Source: Polaribacter vadi (GTDB lineage: Bacteria > Bacteroidota > Bacteroidia > Flavobacteriales > Flavobacteriaceae). From it: a DNA stretch of 64,000 nt. The notes below the pieces were generated by a model that worked only from the letters and a program-made list of their open reading frames with translations, had not been told where the DNA came from and searched no databases. Each line of letters begins with the position of its first letter. The first letter of the stretch is position 1. Location of the stretch: contig NZ_CP017477.1 of assembly GCF_001761365.1 (NCBI RefSeq), positions 2,718,001-2,782,000 on the forward strand. Reading direction: 5' to 3'. Shown piece after piece: positions 16,967-26,117 of this stretch. A program made the position numbers and the translations under genes.

Positions 16967-18874
16967 ATGAGCAATTATCACATAAAACATTTAGAGGAAT
17001 ATTATCAAGTATATAGAAAATCGATTCGAGAGCCAGAAAATTTTTGGGCAGAAATAGCAGAAGAGCATTTTTTATGGAGAAAAAAATGGGATAAAGTTTT
17101 AGAATGGGATTTTACCAAGCCAGCAATAAAATGGTTTCAAGGCGCGCAATTAAACATTACAGAAAACTGTATTGATAGGCATTTAGGAACAAGAGCCAAT
17201 AAAACAGCTATTTTATTTGAACCTAATAATCCAGATGAACCAGCACAACATATTACGTATAAACAGTTATCAGAAAGAGTTAATCAATTTGCGAATGTTT
17301 TAAAAGAACAAGGCGTAAAAAAAGGCGATAGAGTTTGTATTTATGTGCCCATGATTCCTGAATTGGCCATTGCCACATTAGCCTGTGCAAGAATTGGTGC
17401 GATTCATTCTGTTGTTTTTGCAGGCTTTTCAGCAGCAGCATTGTTTTCTAGAATTAACGATTCTGACTGTAAAATAGTCATTACAAGTGATGGCTCTTTT
17501 AGAGGGAAAAAATCAATCGATTTAAAAGGCATTGTAGATGAAGCTTTAGAAGATTGTGCAGGAGTTAAAACAGTTTTGGTTGTAAAAAGAATCAATTCTG
17601 ACATCCATATGAAAGAAGGAAGAGACCAATGGTTACAACCTTTGCTAGACAAAGCATCTAAAGAATGTGTAGCAGAAACGATGGAAGCAGAAGATCCTTT
17701 ATTTATTTTATACACCTCTGGTTCTACAGGAAAACCCAAAGGAATGGTGCATACCACTGCTGGGTATATGGTGTATAGTGCCTATACTTTTAAAAACGCG
17801 TTTCAATATCAAGAAAATGATGTGTATTGGTGTACAGCAGATATAGGTTGGATCACTGGACACTCATACATCGTTTATGGACCTTTGGCCAATGGAGCCA
17901 CCACAGTTTTGTTTGAAGGCGTACCAAGTTATCCCGATTTTGGTCGTTTTTGGGAAATTATACAGAAGCATAAAGTAACTCAATTTTATACAGCACCCAC
18001 AGCCATTAGAGCTTTGGCAAAACATGGAACAGAATTGGTGGATCAATATGATTTATCAACCTTAAAAGTTTTAGGATCTGTTGGAGAACCGATTAATGAA
18101 GAAGCTTGGCATTGGTATAATGATACGATTGGGAAAAAGAAAAGTCCGATTATAGATACTTGGTGGCAAACAGAAACTGGTGGCATTATGATCACCCCAA
18201 TTCCTTATGTAACTCCAACAAAACCAACCTATGCAACCTTGCCTTTTATAGGAGTTCAGCCTGCTTTAATGGATGAAAATGGACAAGAATTAAAAGGAAA
18301 TCAAGTTGAAGGAAGATTGTGTATAAAATTTCCTTGGCCAAGTATGGCAAGAACTATTTGGGGCAACCACCAACGTTATAAAGAAACGTATTTTTCTGCT
18401 TACGAAAACATGTATTTTACAGGAGATGGCGCTTTAAGAGATGAAGTTGGGTATTATAGAATTACGGGTAGAGTAGATGATGTAATTATTGTTTCTGGGC
18501 ATAATTTAGGAACTGCACCTATTGAAGATGCTATTAATGAACATCCTGCAGTAGCAGAATCTGCGATTGTTGGTTTTCCACATGACATTAAAGGAAGTGC
18601 ATTGTATGGCTATGTAACTTTAAAAGATATTGGAGAAAGTAGAGATCACAATAATTTAAGAAAAGAAATTAACCAATTAATTACAGACAGAATTGGACCG
18701 ATTGCAAAACTAGATAAAATTCAATTTTCTGAAGGCTTACCAAAAACACGTTCAGGAAAAATTATGCGACGTATTTTACGCAAAATAGCGTCTAACGAAA
18801 TGGATAATTTAGGTGATATTTCTACGTTGTTAAACCCTGAAGTTGTGGAGAATATTATTGAAAATAAATTGTAG
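16967..18874 (+). CDS. acs: Acetate--CoA ligase (acetyl-CoA synthetase)
   Basis: A 635-residue AMP-forming ligase that activates acetate to acetyl-CoA. The N-terminal cap HIKHLEEYYQVYRKSIREPE, the P-loop-like motif LFILYTSGSTGKPKGMVHT, DTWWQTETGGIMITP, the A8 loop YYRITGRVDDVIIVSGHNLG, and the acetylated-lysine motif LPKTRSGKIMRRILRKIA are all present and in order. The length is typical. It ends 3 bases before the end of the convergent hutG gene with no terminator between them, so read-through in both directions is possible. Confidence 0.95.
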   Translation: MSNYHIKHLEEYYQVYRKSIREPENFWAEIAEEHFLWRKKWDKVLEWDFTKPAIKWFQGAQLNITENCIDRHLGTRANKTAILFEPNNPDEPAQHITYKQLSERVNQFANVLKEQGVKKGDRVCIYVPMIPELAIATLACARIGAIHSVVFAGFSAAALFSRINDSDCKIVITSDGSFRGKKSIDLKGIVDEALEDCAGVKTVLVVKRINSDIHMKEGRDQWLQPLLDKASKECVAETMEAEDPLFILYTSGSTGKPKGMVHTTAGYMVYSAYTFKNAFQYQENDVYWCTADIGWITGHSYIVYGPLANGATTVLFEGVPSYPDFGRFWEIIQKHKVTQFYTAPTAIRALAKHGTELVDQYDLSTLKVLGSVGEPINEEAWHWYNDTIGKKKSPIIDTWWQTETGGIMITPIPYVTPTKPTYATLPFIGVQPALMDENGQELKGNQVEGRLCIKFPWPSMARTIWGNHQRYKETYFSAYENMYFTGDGALRDEVGYYRITGRVDDVIIVSGHNLGTAPIEDAINEHPAVAESAIVGFPHDIKGSALYGYVTLKDIGESRDHNNLRKEINQLITDRIGPIAKLDKIQFSEGLPKTRSGKIMRRILRKIASNEMDNLGDISTLLNPEVVENIIENKL

Positions 18875-18877
18875 GAA

Positions 18878-19840
18878 TTAAGCGTTTAAAACTATAAAAT
18901 CTAACAATTTTGCAGCCAACTTTGCAGTAGAATTATCGATATCAAAATCTGGATTTAATTCAGCAATATCACAAGAAATCACCTTTTTACTCTGGAATAG
19001 AAAGGTGAGTACTTGATATACAAAATTTGGAGCATAACCAAGTGAAGAAGGAGCGCTTACTCCAGGAGCAAAAGCAGAGGAAAATCCATCTAAATCTATA
19101 GTGATATATAGGTAGTCTACTTTTTCAATAAATGAATTTAAGTTGTTTTTTAGGTCGATATTAAACGTTTCACATTCAAAATTAGAAACAAAAGAAACAT
19201 TATTTTTAGATGCAATTTCAAATAATTCTTTCGTGTTTGATTGTTGTTGAATGCCAATAGCAAAATAACTTGCATTTTTATTTTCTGATAAAATTTGATT
19301 GAAAGGAGTTCCTGAATTTGGTTGGTTTTCAACTTTTCTTAAATCAAAATGTGCATCAAAATTTATAATTCCGATGTTGTTTTTTGTTGAATTTTTTAAG
19401 GCATTTTTAATTCCGTTAAAGTTTGCAAAAGCAATATCATGTCCGCCACCAATTGCAATTGGTAAAACCTTATTAGAAATTAATTCTGATATAATTTTTG
19501 AAAGTCCTTTTTGACAATCTTCTAATTTTTCATCTAAACAAATAATATCACCAAAATCTGTAACTTTTTTATTAAAATGAATTGGAAGTTTCCCTAATTG
19601 ATTGCGTACGTTTTTTGGGCCTTTTCTAGCACCAATTCTACCTTGATTTCTTTTTACACCTTCATCACAAACATACCCAATTAAACCAATATTCGTTTTA
19701 TTTTCGAAAAGAGAATCTTCAATATTAGCAGCTGAAATTTCTTGATACCAATATTGATTTTCAAGAGCAGTTTTTCTACCAGAATAATTATTTATATCAC
19801 CAGCTTTATAAGTAACTTTTAAATCTTTAAAAAATTCCAT
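18878..19840 (-). CDS. hutG: Formimidoylglutamase (arginase family)
   Basis: HutG hydrolyses N-formimino-L-glutamate to glutamate and formamide, the last histidine-degradation step in the direct route. The 320-residue protein carries arginase-fold manganese ligands: IAIGGGHDIAFANFNG, IINFDAHFDLR and ITIDLDGFSSAFAPG. GARKGPKNVRNQLGKLP is another family feature. It is the last gene of hutHUIG, 2 bases after hutI. The presence of HutG and absence of hutF here indicates the four-step pathway. Confidence 0.9.
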   Translation of the reverse strand: MEFFKDLKVTYKAGDINNYSGRKTALENQYWYQEISAANIEDSLFENKTNIGLIGYVCDEGVKRNQGRIGARKGPKNVRNQLGKLPIHFNKKVTDFGDIICLDEKLEDCQKGLSKIISELISNKVLPIAIGGGHDIAFANFNGIKNALKNSTKNNIGIINFDAHFDLRKVENQPNSGTPFNQILSENKNASYFAIGIQQQSNTKELFEIASKNNVSFVSNFECETFNIDLKNNLNSFIEKVDYLYITIDLDGFSSAFAPGVSAPSSLGYAPNFVYQVLTFLFQSKKVISCDIAELNPDFDIDNSTAKLAAKLLDFIVLNA

Positions 19841-19842
19841 TT

Positions 19843-21084
19843 TTATGATTTTTTAATTTCGATTCCTTTTAAAAAAACTTTTTCAATACAATGGTTTCCA
19901 AAAGAATAAGGAATAAAGTTGTACGAATTTATTTCTTTAGTTAAAATTAGGTTTGCGAGTTTTCCTTTAGTTATAGAGCCCACTTTTTCTAGTAAATTCA
20001 TTGCATAAGCTCCGTTAATTGTAGCGGCATTTATAGCTTCTTCGGGTGTCATTTTCATTTTTATACAAGCTGTAGAAACTACAAAGTTCATGTTTCCAGA
20101 AGGTGTAGAACCAGGATTATAATCTGTAGCTAAGGCTAAAGGTAAACCTGCTTCAATCATTTTTCTAGCTGGAGTATAAGGAATGCTTAAAAAATAAGAG
20201 CAGCTTGGTAAGGCAACAGGCATTGTTTTGGTGTTTTTTAAAACTTCAATATCTTCAGTTCTCATTTCTTCTAAATGATCTACTGATAAAACATTGTTAT
20301 CAACCCCGGCTTTAATTCCTCCAATTGCAGTAAATTGATTCACATGAATTTTGCCAACTAAACCATGTTTTTTACCTGCTTTTAAAATTTGCTGAGTATC
20401 ATCCACAGAAAAATAACCTGTTTCACAGAAAATATCTATAAAATCTGCTAAGTTTTCTTTTTCAATTGTTGGTAGAATATCATCAATAAGCATTTGTAAA
20501 TAGCCGCTTTTATTATTTTTATATTCTGAAGGTAAAGCATGAGCACCTAAAAAAGTGGCTTTTATTTCTAAGAAATAATTTTCTTTTAGTTTTTCTATAA
20601 CACGTAACATTTTTAGTTCTGCATCTTTAGTTAAGCCATAACCAGATTTAATTTCTACAGCTCCAGTACCTAATTGAATAATTTCTTCTAAGCGAATTTT
20701 ACTTTGGTTGTATAAATCTTCTTCAGAAGTTTGTTGTAACTTCTTAGCTGAATTTAAAATTCCACCACCATTTTTAGCAATTTCAGCATAAGACAATCCA
20801 TTAATTCTATCTACAAATTCATCTTCTCTATTGCCTGCATACACTAAATGTGTGTGTGAATCACACCAAGAAGGTAAAATCATTTTTCCTGTTGCATCAA
20901 TGGTTTTAATGTCAATTTCAGGACATTTTCCCATAATTCCATAGTCAGAAATTATTCCATCTTTAACTAATAAAAAGGCATTTTTAATAGTTGGTAAAAT
21001 GCTCATTTCTTTTCCTGAAAGAAAATTTACAGAGCTTTCTCTAACCTGAATTAATTCTTTAATATTTTTAAAAAGTACATTCAT
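19843..21084 (-). CDS. hutI: Imidazolonepropionase
   Basis: HutI opens 4-imidazolone-5-propionate to formiminoglutamate. It is a 413-residue metal-dependent amidohydrolase with WCDSHTHLVYAGNREDEF (HxH metal motif), GAVEIKSGYGLTKDAELKML, and the late His/Asp ligands in VHVNQF-like KIHVNQFTAIGG, SVDHLEEM and ALATDYNPGSTPSGNM. Its start codon overlaps the hutU stop by one base (position 21084), showing tight translational coupling. The length is typical. Confidence 0.94.
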   Translation of the reverse strand: MNVLFKNIKELIQVRESSVNFLSGKEMSILPTIKNAFLLVKDGIISDYGIMGKCPEIDIKTIDATGKMILPSWCDSHTHLVYAGNREDEFVDRINGLSYAEIAKNGGGILNSAKKLQQTSEEDLYNQSKIRLEEIIQLGTGAVEIKSGYGLTKDAELKMLRVIEKLKENYFLEIKATFLGAHALPSEYKNNKSGYLQMLIDDILPTIEKENLADFIDIFCETGYFSVDDTQQILKAGKKHGLVGKIHVNQFTAIGGIKAGVDNNVLSVDHLEEMRTEDIEVLKNTKTMPVALPSCSYFLSIPYTPARKMIEAGLPLALATDYNPGSTPSGNMNFVVSTACIKMKMTPEEAINAATINGAYAMNLLEKVGSITKGKLANLILTKEINSYNFIPYSFGNHCIEKVFLKGIEIKKS

Positions 21085-23081
21085 TAAAACAGGTTTTTTA
21101 ATATGTTTTCTTCTACTAAGTTAGGTAAAGTAATTTTTAGATTTGGTGTTCTTTCCATTTCTCTTTTAATTGCAAAAATTGCTTCATCATTTCTAGCCCA
21201 ACTTCTTCTTGCGATTCCATTATTTACATCATAGAAAAGCATGTTTTTCAATTTTACTTCGGCTTCTTTTGTTCCATCTAATAACATTCCAAAACCACCA
21301 TTGATAACTTCTCCCCAACCAACACCACCACCATTATGAATAGAAACCCAAGTTGCACCTCTAAAACTGTCTCCAATTACATTATGAATTGCCATATCTG
21401 CTGTAAATTTACTTCCATCGTAAATATTAGAAGTTTCTCTAAAAGGAGAATCTGTTCCACTAACATCATGGTGATCTCTTCCTAAAATAACGGCGCCAAT
21501 TTCTCCTTTAGCAATGGCATTATTAAACGCTTCAGCAATTTTAATACGTCCTTCTGCATCTGCATATAATATTCTTGCTTGCGAACCAACCACCATTTTA
21601 TTAGATTTTGCATTTTGTATCCAAGTGATGTTGTCTTGCATTTGAAGTTTTATTTCTTCTGGAGATTTTTCCATTAATTCCTGCAAAATACTTGCTGCAA
21701 TTTCATCAGTTTTATCTAAATCTTCAGAATTTCCAGAAGCACAAACCCATCTAAAAGGACCAAAACCATAATCGAAACACATAGGTCCTAAAATATCTTG
21801 TACATAAGAAGGGTATTTAAAATCGATATTATTTTTTGCCATAACATCTGCACCTGCTCTAGAAGATTCTAGTAAAAAAGCATTTCCGTAATCGAAGAAA
21901 TAAGTACCTTTTTTAGTATGATTATTGATAGCTTTTGCATGCCTTCTTAAAGATGCTTGTACTTTTTCTTTAAATAATTCGGGATTTTCTCTAATTAGAA
22001 TATTAGATTCTTCGTAAGATAAATCTGCAGGATAATAACCTCCTGTCCAAGGAATATGAAGCGATGTTTGATCAGAACCAATATGAATGAAAATATTTTC
22101 TTCGTCAAATTTTTCCCAAACATCAATAATATTTCCAATAAATGCTATGGAAACAACTTCGTTATTTTTTTGGGCTTTTAATGTTCTTTCAACTAAAACA
22201 TCAATGTCATCAATTAAAACATCTACCCAACCTTGTTGATGTCTTTTTGTGGCTGCGTTTCTATTCACTTCTGCGCAAATAGTAATACAGCCAGCAATAT
22301 TTCCTGCTTTTGGTTGTGCACCACTCATGCCACCTAAACCTGCTGTTAAAAATATTTTTCCATTCGGATTTTCACCTTTTTGTAATATTTTTCTAAAAGC
22401 ATTCATTACTGTTATTGTGGTTCCATGTACAATTCCTTGTGGACCAATATACATAAATGAACCAGCCGTCATTTGACCATATTGAGTTACGCCTAAAGCA
22501 TTCATTTTTTCCCAATCGTTAGGTTTTGAGTAATTAGGAATCATCATTCCGTTAGTTACCACAACTCTTGGTGCATTTTTAGAAGAAGGAAATAAACCCA
22601 TAGGATGACCAGAATATAAATGCAATGTTTGTTCTTCTGTCATAATTGCCAAATATTGCATCACCATAAGGTATTGTGCCCAATTTTGAAAAACAGCACC
22701 ATTTCCTCCATAGGTAATTAGTTCTTCTGGGTGCTGTGCAACATCAGGATTTAAGTTATTATGAATCATTAGCATAATTGCTGCAGCTTGTTGTGTTTCT
22801 GCAGGATATTCTGTAATTGCTCTTGCAAATATTTTATAATTTGGTTTAAAACGATACATGTAAATTCTACCAAATTCTTTCAGTTCATTAGCAAACTCGA
22901 TTGCTAATTCTTGATGCCATTCTTTTGGAAAATAACGTAAAGCATTTTTTATTGCTAATTGTTTTTCTTCAATAGATAGAATATCTTTTCTTTTTGGTGC
23001 TCTATTAGCATCTTTTGAATATGTTTTTTTTGCAGGTAATATTTTTGGAATTCCTTGTAGAATTTGCTCTTTAAATGTCAT
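21084..23081 (-). CDS. hutU: Urocanate hydratase
   Basis: Urocanase adds water to urocanate to form imidazolonepropionate, using tightly bound NAD+. Landmarks: ITYGGNGAVFQNWAQYLMV, FPSSKNAPRVVVTNGMMIPN, TAGLGGMSGAQPKAGN (NAD-binding glycine-rich stretch), CFDYGFGPFRWVCASGN, and VSIHNGGGVGWGEVINGGFG. At 665 residues it belongs to the longer urocanase type seen in Bacteroidetes, not the 550-residue proteobacterial form. It lies between hutH (2-base gap) and hutI (1-base overlap). Confidence 0.95.
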   Translation of the reverse strand: MTFKEQILQGIPKILPAKKTYSKDANRAPKRKDILSIEEKQLAIKNALRYFPKEWHQELAIEFANELKEFGRIYMYRFKPNYKIFARAITEYPAETQQAAAIMLMIHNNLNPDVAQHPEELITYGGNGAVFQNWAQYLMVMQYLAIMTEEQTLHLYSGHPMGLFPSSKNAPRVVVTNGMMIPNYSKPNDWEKMNALGVTQYGQMTAGSFMYIGPQGIVHGTTITVMNAFRKILQKGENPNGKIFLTAGLGGMSGAQPKAGNIAGCITICAEVNRNAATKRHQQGWVDVLIDDIDVLVERTLKAQKNNEVVSIAFIGNIIDVWEKFDEENIFIHIGSDQTSLHIPWTGGYYPADLSYEESNILIRENPELFKEKVQASLRRHAKAINNHTKKGTYFFDYGNAFLLESSRAGADVMAKNNIDFKYPSYVQDILGPMCFDYGFGPFRWVCASGNSEDLDKTDEIAASILQELMEKSPEEIKLQMQDNITWIQNAKSNKMVVGSQARILYADAEGRIKIAEAFNNAIAKGEIGAVILGRDHHDVSGTDSPFRETSNIYDGSKFTADMAIHNVIGDSFRGATWVSIHNGGGVGWGEVINGGFGMLLDGTKEAEVKLKNMLFYDVNNGIARRSWARNDEAIFAIKREMERTPNLKITLPNLVEENILKNLF

Positions 23082-23083
23082 GA

Positions 23084-24580
23084 TTAATTATATTTTACAA
23101 TTAATTTTTTAGTTTTTACCAATTGAATCATATTGTGAATATCATCCTTTAAAAGCCTGTCATCTTCTAACTTATCAACTTCCTCTCTAATAATTGAGTG
23201 ATTTTTTTCTATGATTTCAGAAAAAGTATTTGGTCTTCGAAATTCTAAAGCTTGTGCAGCGTACATTAATTCTATGGCTAGTATTTTTTCTAAATTCCCT
23301 AAAATTTGATTAAATTGTCTACCAGAAATACTTCCCATAGAAACATGATCTTCTTGCCCTAAAGAAGTAGGAATACTATCTGCAGAAGGAGGAAAGCACA
23401 AAGATTTATTTTCTGTAACTAAAGCTGCAGTGGTATATTGTGGTATCATAAAACCAGAATTTAAACCACCACTTTTTGTTAATAATCTTGGTAAACCGTA
23501 TTTTCCTTCTAGTAATAAATAACAACGTCTGTCTGCAATGTTTCCTAATTCTGATGCTGCAATAGAACAATAATCTAAAGCCATTGCCAATGGTTGTCCG
23601 TGAAAATTACCACCAGAAATTGCCTCAGTTTCACTTAAAACAATTGGGTTGTCTGTAACAGAATTCATTTCTATTTCTGCTAATTCTAATAAATGATAAA
23701 ATGCATTTCTAGATGCACCATGAACTTGTGGAATGCAACGCATAGAATATGGATCTTGCACACGTTCGCAGTTTTCATGAGAAGTAATGTTTTGAGAATC
23801 TTTAAAAAGGTTTCTCATTCTTTCTGCTACTTTAATACTTCCTTTAAAAGGCCTAATTCTATGTAGTTCTTCTCTAAATGGCGAAGAACTTCCTTTGTAA
23901 CCTTCAATACTCATAGCGCCAGAGATATCTGCTAAATCTAATAAGTATTCCATTTTTAGAAGACCAGTAATTGTGTGTGCTAATATAAATTGAGTTCCGT
24001 TTATTAAACCTAAACCTTCTTTTGCTTGCAATTCTAAAGGTTTTAAATTATGTTTTTCTAAAATTTCTTTAGCTGAAAATATTTCATTTTTAACCCAAAA
24101 ATCACCCTCACCAATTAAAGGCAAAAATAAATGAGAAAGTGGTGCTAAATCTCCAGAAGCACCAACAGAACCTTGTTCTGGAACCGTTGGTAATAAATTA
24201 TTTTCGATAAAATAAATAATGCGCTCTATCAATTCTAGTCTAACACCAGAAAAACCTTGGCAAAGTGCGTGTACTTTACAAATCATCATTAATTTAGATA
24301 ATTGTTTATCTATATTGTTGCCTACACCAACTGCATGTGTAATTAATAAATTTTTTTGAAGTTGATTTGTTTCTTCTGGTGAAATTTGTACATCACATAA
24401 AGGCCCAAAGCCAGTGTTGATGCCATAAACTACCTTGTCGTTTTTGGTGATTATTTCTACTTTCTTTCTGCAAGAAATTATTTTTTCTTTGGCTTCATTA
24501 TTAATAATAGCTTTTAAATTACCATTAGCTATTTCTTGTACTTTATAAAGTGTAAGCTGATCTATTCCGTATTTGAACAT
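23084..24580 (-). CDS. hutH: Histidine ammonia-lyase
   Basis: HutH deaminates histidine to urocanate, using the autocatalytic MIO cofactor formed from Ala-Ser-Gly in EQGSVGASGDLAPLSHLFL. Other landmarks: GINTGFGPLCDVQISPEE, LINGTQFILAH, SVTDNPIVLSETEAISGGNF with the following HGQPLAMALD. The length (498 residues) is normal. It is the first gene of the hutHUIG operon, transcribed from an exact -7 box just upstream, and divergent from a LysR regulator that probably controls the operon. Confidence 0.95.
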   Translation of the reverse strand: MFKYGIDQLTLYKVQEIANGNLKAIINNEAKEKIISCRKKVEIITKNDKVVYGINTGFGPLCDVQISPEETNQLQKNLLITHAVGVGNNIDKQLSKLMMICKVHALCQGFSGVRLELIERIIYFIENNLLPTVPEQGSVGASGDLAPLSHLFLPLIGEGDFWVKNEIFSAKEILEKHNLKPLELQAKEGLGLINGTQFILAHTITGLLKMEYLLDLADISGAMSIEGYKGSSSPFREELHRIRPFKGSIKVAERMRNLFKDSQNITSHENCERVQDPYSMRCIPQVHGASRNAFYHLLELAEIEMNSVTDNPIVLSETEAISGGNFHGQPLAMALDYCSIAASELGNIADRRCYLLLEGKYGLPRLLTKSGGLNSGFMIPQYTTAALVTENKSLCFPPSADSIPTSLGQEDHVSMGSISGRQFNQILGNLEKILAIELMYAAQALEFRRPNTFSEIIEKNHSIIREEVDKLEDDRLLKDDIHNMIQLVKTKKLIVKYN

Positions 24581-24605
24581 TATTTCTATATAAATTGAGT
24601 CTTAA

Positions 24606-24613
24606 CAAAGTTA
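24606..24613 (-). promoter_or_regulatory. -7 promoter element of the hut operon (TAACTTTG)
   Basis: On the minus strand an exact TAnnTTTG, 26 bases before the hutH start. An inverted repeat suited to a LysR site lies upstream of it (TTATTAAT 24630-24637 and ATTAATAA 24654-24661). Confidence 0.6.
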
Positions 24614-24663
24614 TAATTACTTTTGATGCTTATTAATATTGTTTATTGTAGTAATTAATAACT

Positions 24664-25542
24664 ATGAGTTATCAAATAGAGTTAAGACATATACGTTATT
24701 TTTTAGCAGTTGCTGAAGAATTACATTTTAGAAAAGCTGCTGAGAAGTTGTTTATTTCTCAACCAGGATTAAGTAGGCAAATTAAATTATTAGAAGAAGA
24801 GTTGGGTGTTGTGTTATTTGAAAGACATAATAGAAAAGTGGTTTTAACAAAGGTTGGAGAGTATCTTAAAACGGAGTTTTCGCTTCAATTAAAAACACTT
24901 TCTCACACTTTAGACAATGCCAAATTATTGCACGATGGAAAAAAAGGGGAATTAAAAATTGGTTACGTTGGTTCTGCAATGCAAGATGTTATTCCTAATT
25001 TATTGCTGAGTTTCGAGAAGAATCATCCAGATATTTTATTTAATTTAAAGGAAATAGACAACCAAAAACAAATTGAAGATTTACTTTCTTTTTCTTTAGA
25101 TGTTGGGTTTGTGCGTTTAGAAAGAGTTCCTAGAAATTTAGATATAAAAGTAATACTGAAAGAGAATTTTTGTTTGGTATTACCAGAGAATCATTTAATA
25201 AATGAAGATAATTTTAAAAGTTTAAAACAATTTAAAGAAGATTCATTTATTTTATTTGATTCAAAATACAGCGCTTCTTACTATGAAAAAGTAATGCAAA
25301 TTTTTGATGATTGTTGTTTTACACCTTTAGTGTCTCATAATACCATTCACTCTAGTTCTATTTTTAAGTTGGTAGAAAACGGTTTTGGAATTTCTATTAT
25401 ACCAAAATCTTTGGCGAAAAAAAGAGGTTATAAAATTAAATTTATTGAGTTAGAGATGATTTCTCAGAAAACAACACTTTCTGTAATTTGGAACAAAAAA
25501 AATACAAATCCTATTTTAAATGATGTTTTGAAATTACTTTAA
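24664..25542 (+). CDS. LysR family transcriptional regulator (probable hut regulator)
   Basis: A 292-residue LysR regulator. The N-terminal winged HTH is IELRHIRYFLAVAEELHFRK then AAEKLFISQPGLSRQIKLLE; the C-terminal effector domain starts near residue 90 (GELKIGYVGSAMQDVIPNLL, LDVGFVRLERVPRNLD, GFGISIIPKSLAKK). It resembles the BenM/CatM-like subgroup. It is divergent from hutH with an 83-base gap containing an 8-bp inverted repeat, so it likely activates or represses histidine use with urocanate or histidine as ligand, which is inference. Confidence 0.9.
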   Translation: MSYQIELRHIRYFLAVAEELHFRKAAEKLFISQPGLSRQIKLLEEELGVVLFERHNRKVVLTKVGEYLKTEFSLQLKTLSHTLDNAKLLHDGKKGELKIGYVGSAMQDVIPNLLLSFEKNHPDILFNLKEIDNQKQIEDLLSFSLDVGFVRLERVPRNLDIKVILKENFCLVLPENHLINEDNFKSLKQFKEDSFILFDSKYSASYYEKVMQIFDDCCFTPLVSHNTIHSSSIFKLVENGFGISIIPKSLAKKRGYKIKFIELEMISQKTTLSVIWNKKNTNPILNDVLKLL

Positions 25543-25568
25543 ATATTACTTTAAATATTACTTTAAAA
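25533..25568 (+). repeat. Three tandem 12-base repeats over the LysR stop codon
   Basis: ATTACTTTAAAT occurs at 25533 and 25545, and once more at 25557 with the last base changed. The LysR stop codon lies in the first unit. Confidence 0.7.
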
Positions 25569-25625
25569 TAGAATTATAAAAGTTAATTTTTATAAATCGC
25601 TGGCGATATAACTATATAAAAATGA

Positions 25626-25661
25626 AAAACCTTTGAAAATCAATTGATTTTCAAAGGTTTT
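25626..25661. terminator. 36-bp perfect palindrome, probable terminator
   Basis: All 36 bases mirror about the centre (AATCAATTGATT core, AAAACC/GGTTTT ends). It sits 83 bases after the LysR stop. With no free loop bases it would form a hairpin in RNA with A-rich and U-rich flanks on both strands, so it could terminate in both directions. Confidence 0.65.
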
Positions 25662-25680
25662 AGTACTCAAGGTGGGAATC
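25662..25680 (-). other. Possible tRNA 3'-end fragment / att-like sequence
   Basis: On the minus strand this reads ATTCCCACCTTGAGTACT, like the T-loop end, T-stem 3' strand (CCCAC) and acceptor strand of a tRNA gene. The opposing GTGGG strand and the rest of a tRNA are absent. Such a fragment would fit an attachment-site scar of an integrative element. The match is short and could be chance. Confidence 0.3.
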
Positions 25681-25695
25681 TCGATTGTTTTTTAT

Positions 25696-25761
25696 TTAAT
25701 TGTTTTTCAGTGCATTAGTCGTTTTTAAATTCAATAGGTAACCGAATGGATCACTTATTAT
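25696..25761 (-). pseudogene. VOC/glyoxalase-family C-terminal remnant
   Basis: On the minus strand 18 codons read DPFGYLLNLKTTNALKNN and stop. DPFGYLLNL is the typical C-terminal end of vicinal-oxygen-chelate proteins (glyoxalase, bleomycin-resistance type). Upstream codons give only IIS and then a stop at 25764-25762, the stop of the next ORF. The rest of the gene is missing, so this is the tail of a gene cut by an insertion or deletion. Confidence 0.7.
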
Positions 25762-25995
25762 TTAGTTTTCTATGTATTCTTTTACTATATCTATCTGAAT
25801 CCCAGAATATTCAGAAAATTCATTGATTGTAATAAACTGATAAGACTCCTTTCCTAAAAAGTCTTTTATTTCTTGTAATAACTTACGTCCATAGCGTTCA
25901 CTACGCCCTGTGATGCGCTGAATGTCTTTTGGGTATATACAAGCTCTTTTTAAATTCATCATACAGTATCTATGCTTTATCCATACTTGAAACAT
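25762..25995 (-). CDS. Small conserved protein, possible HTH type, function unknown
   Basis: A 77-residue basic protein with LKRACIYPKDIQRITGRSER then YGRKLLQEIKDFLG. The alternation of short helices and basic residues (KDIQRITGRSERYGRKLL) suggests a helix-turn-helix, perhaps a DNA-binding protein of the cassette to its right. Start could be the Met at residue 1 or the MM pair at 12-13. Its stop is fused in frame with the VOC remnant. It is divergent from the 26118 gene with a 122-base gap, which fits a regulator/target arrangement. Confidence 0.55.
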   Translation of the reverse strand: MFQVWIKHRYCMMNLKRACIYPKDIQRITGRSERYGRKLLQEIKDFLGKESYQFITINEFSEYSGIQIDIVKEYIEN

Positions 25996-26117
25996 AGACT
26001 ATCATTTTAGGATTATTTTGGTTGTATCGGTATAGATTGTTTTTTCTGGAATGCCTCTTTTTTCAATACGCTATAAAGTTACGTGATTTGATATCGTAAT
26101 CAAAAAAATATAATGAT

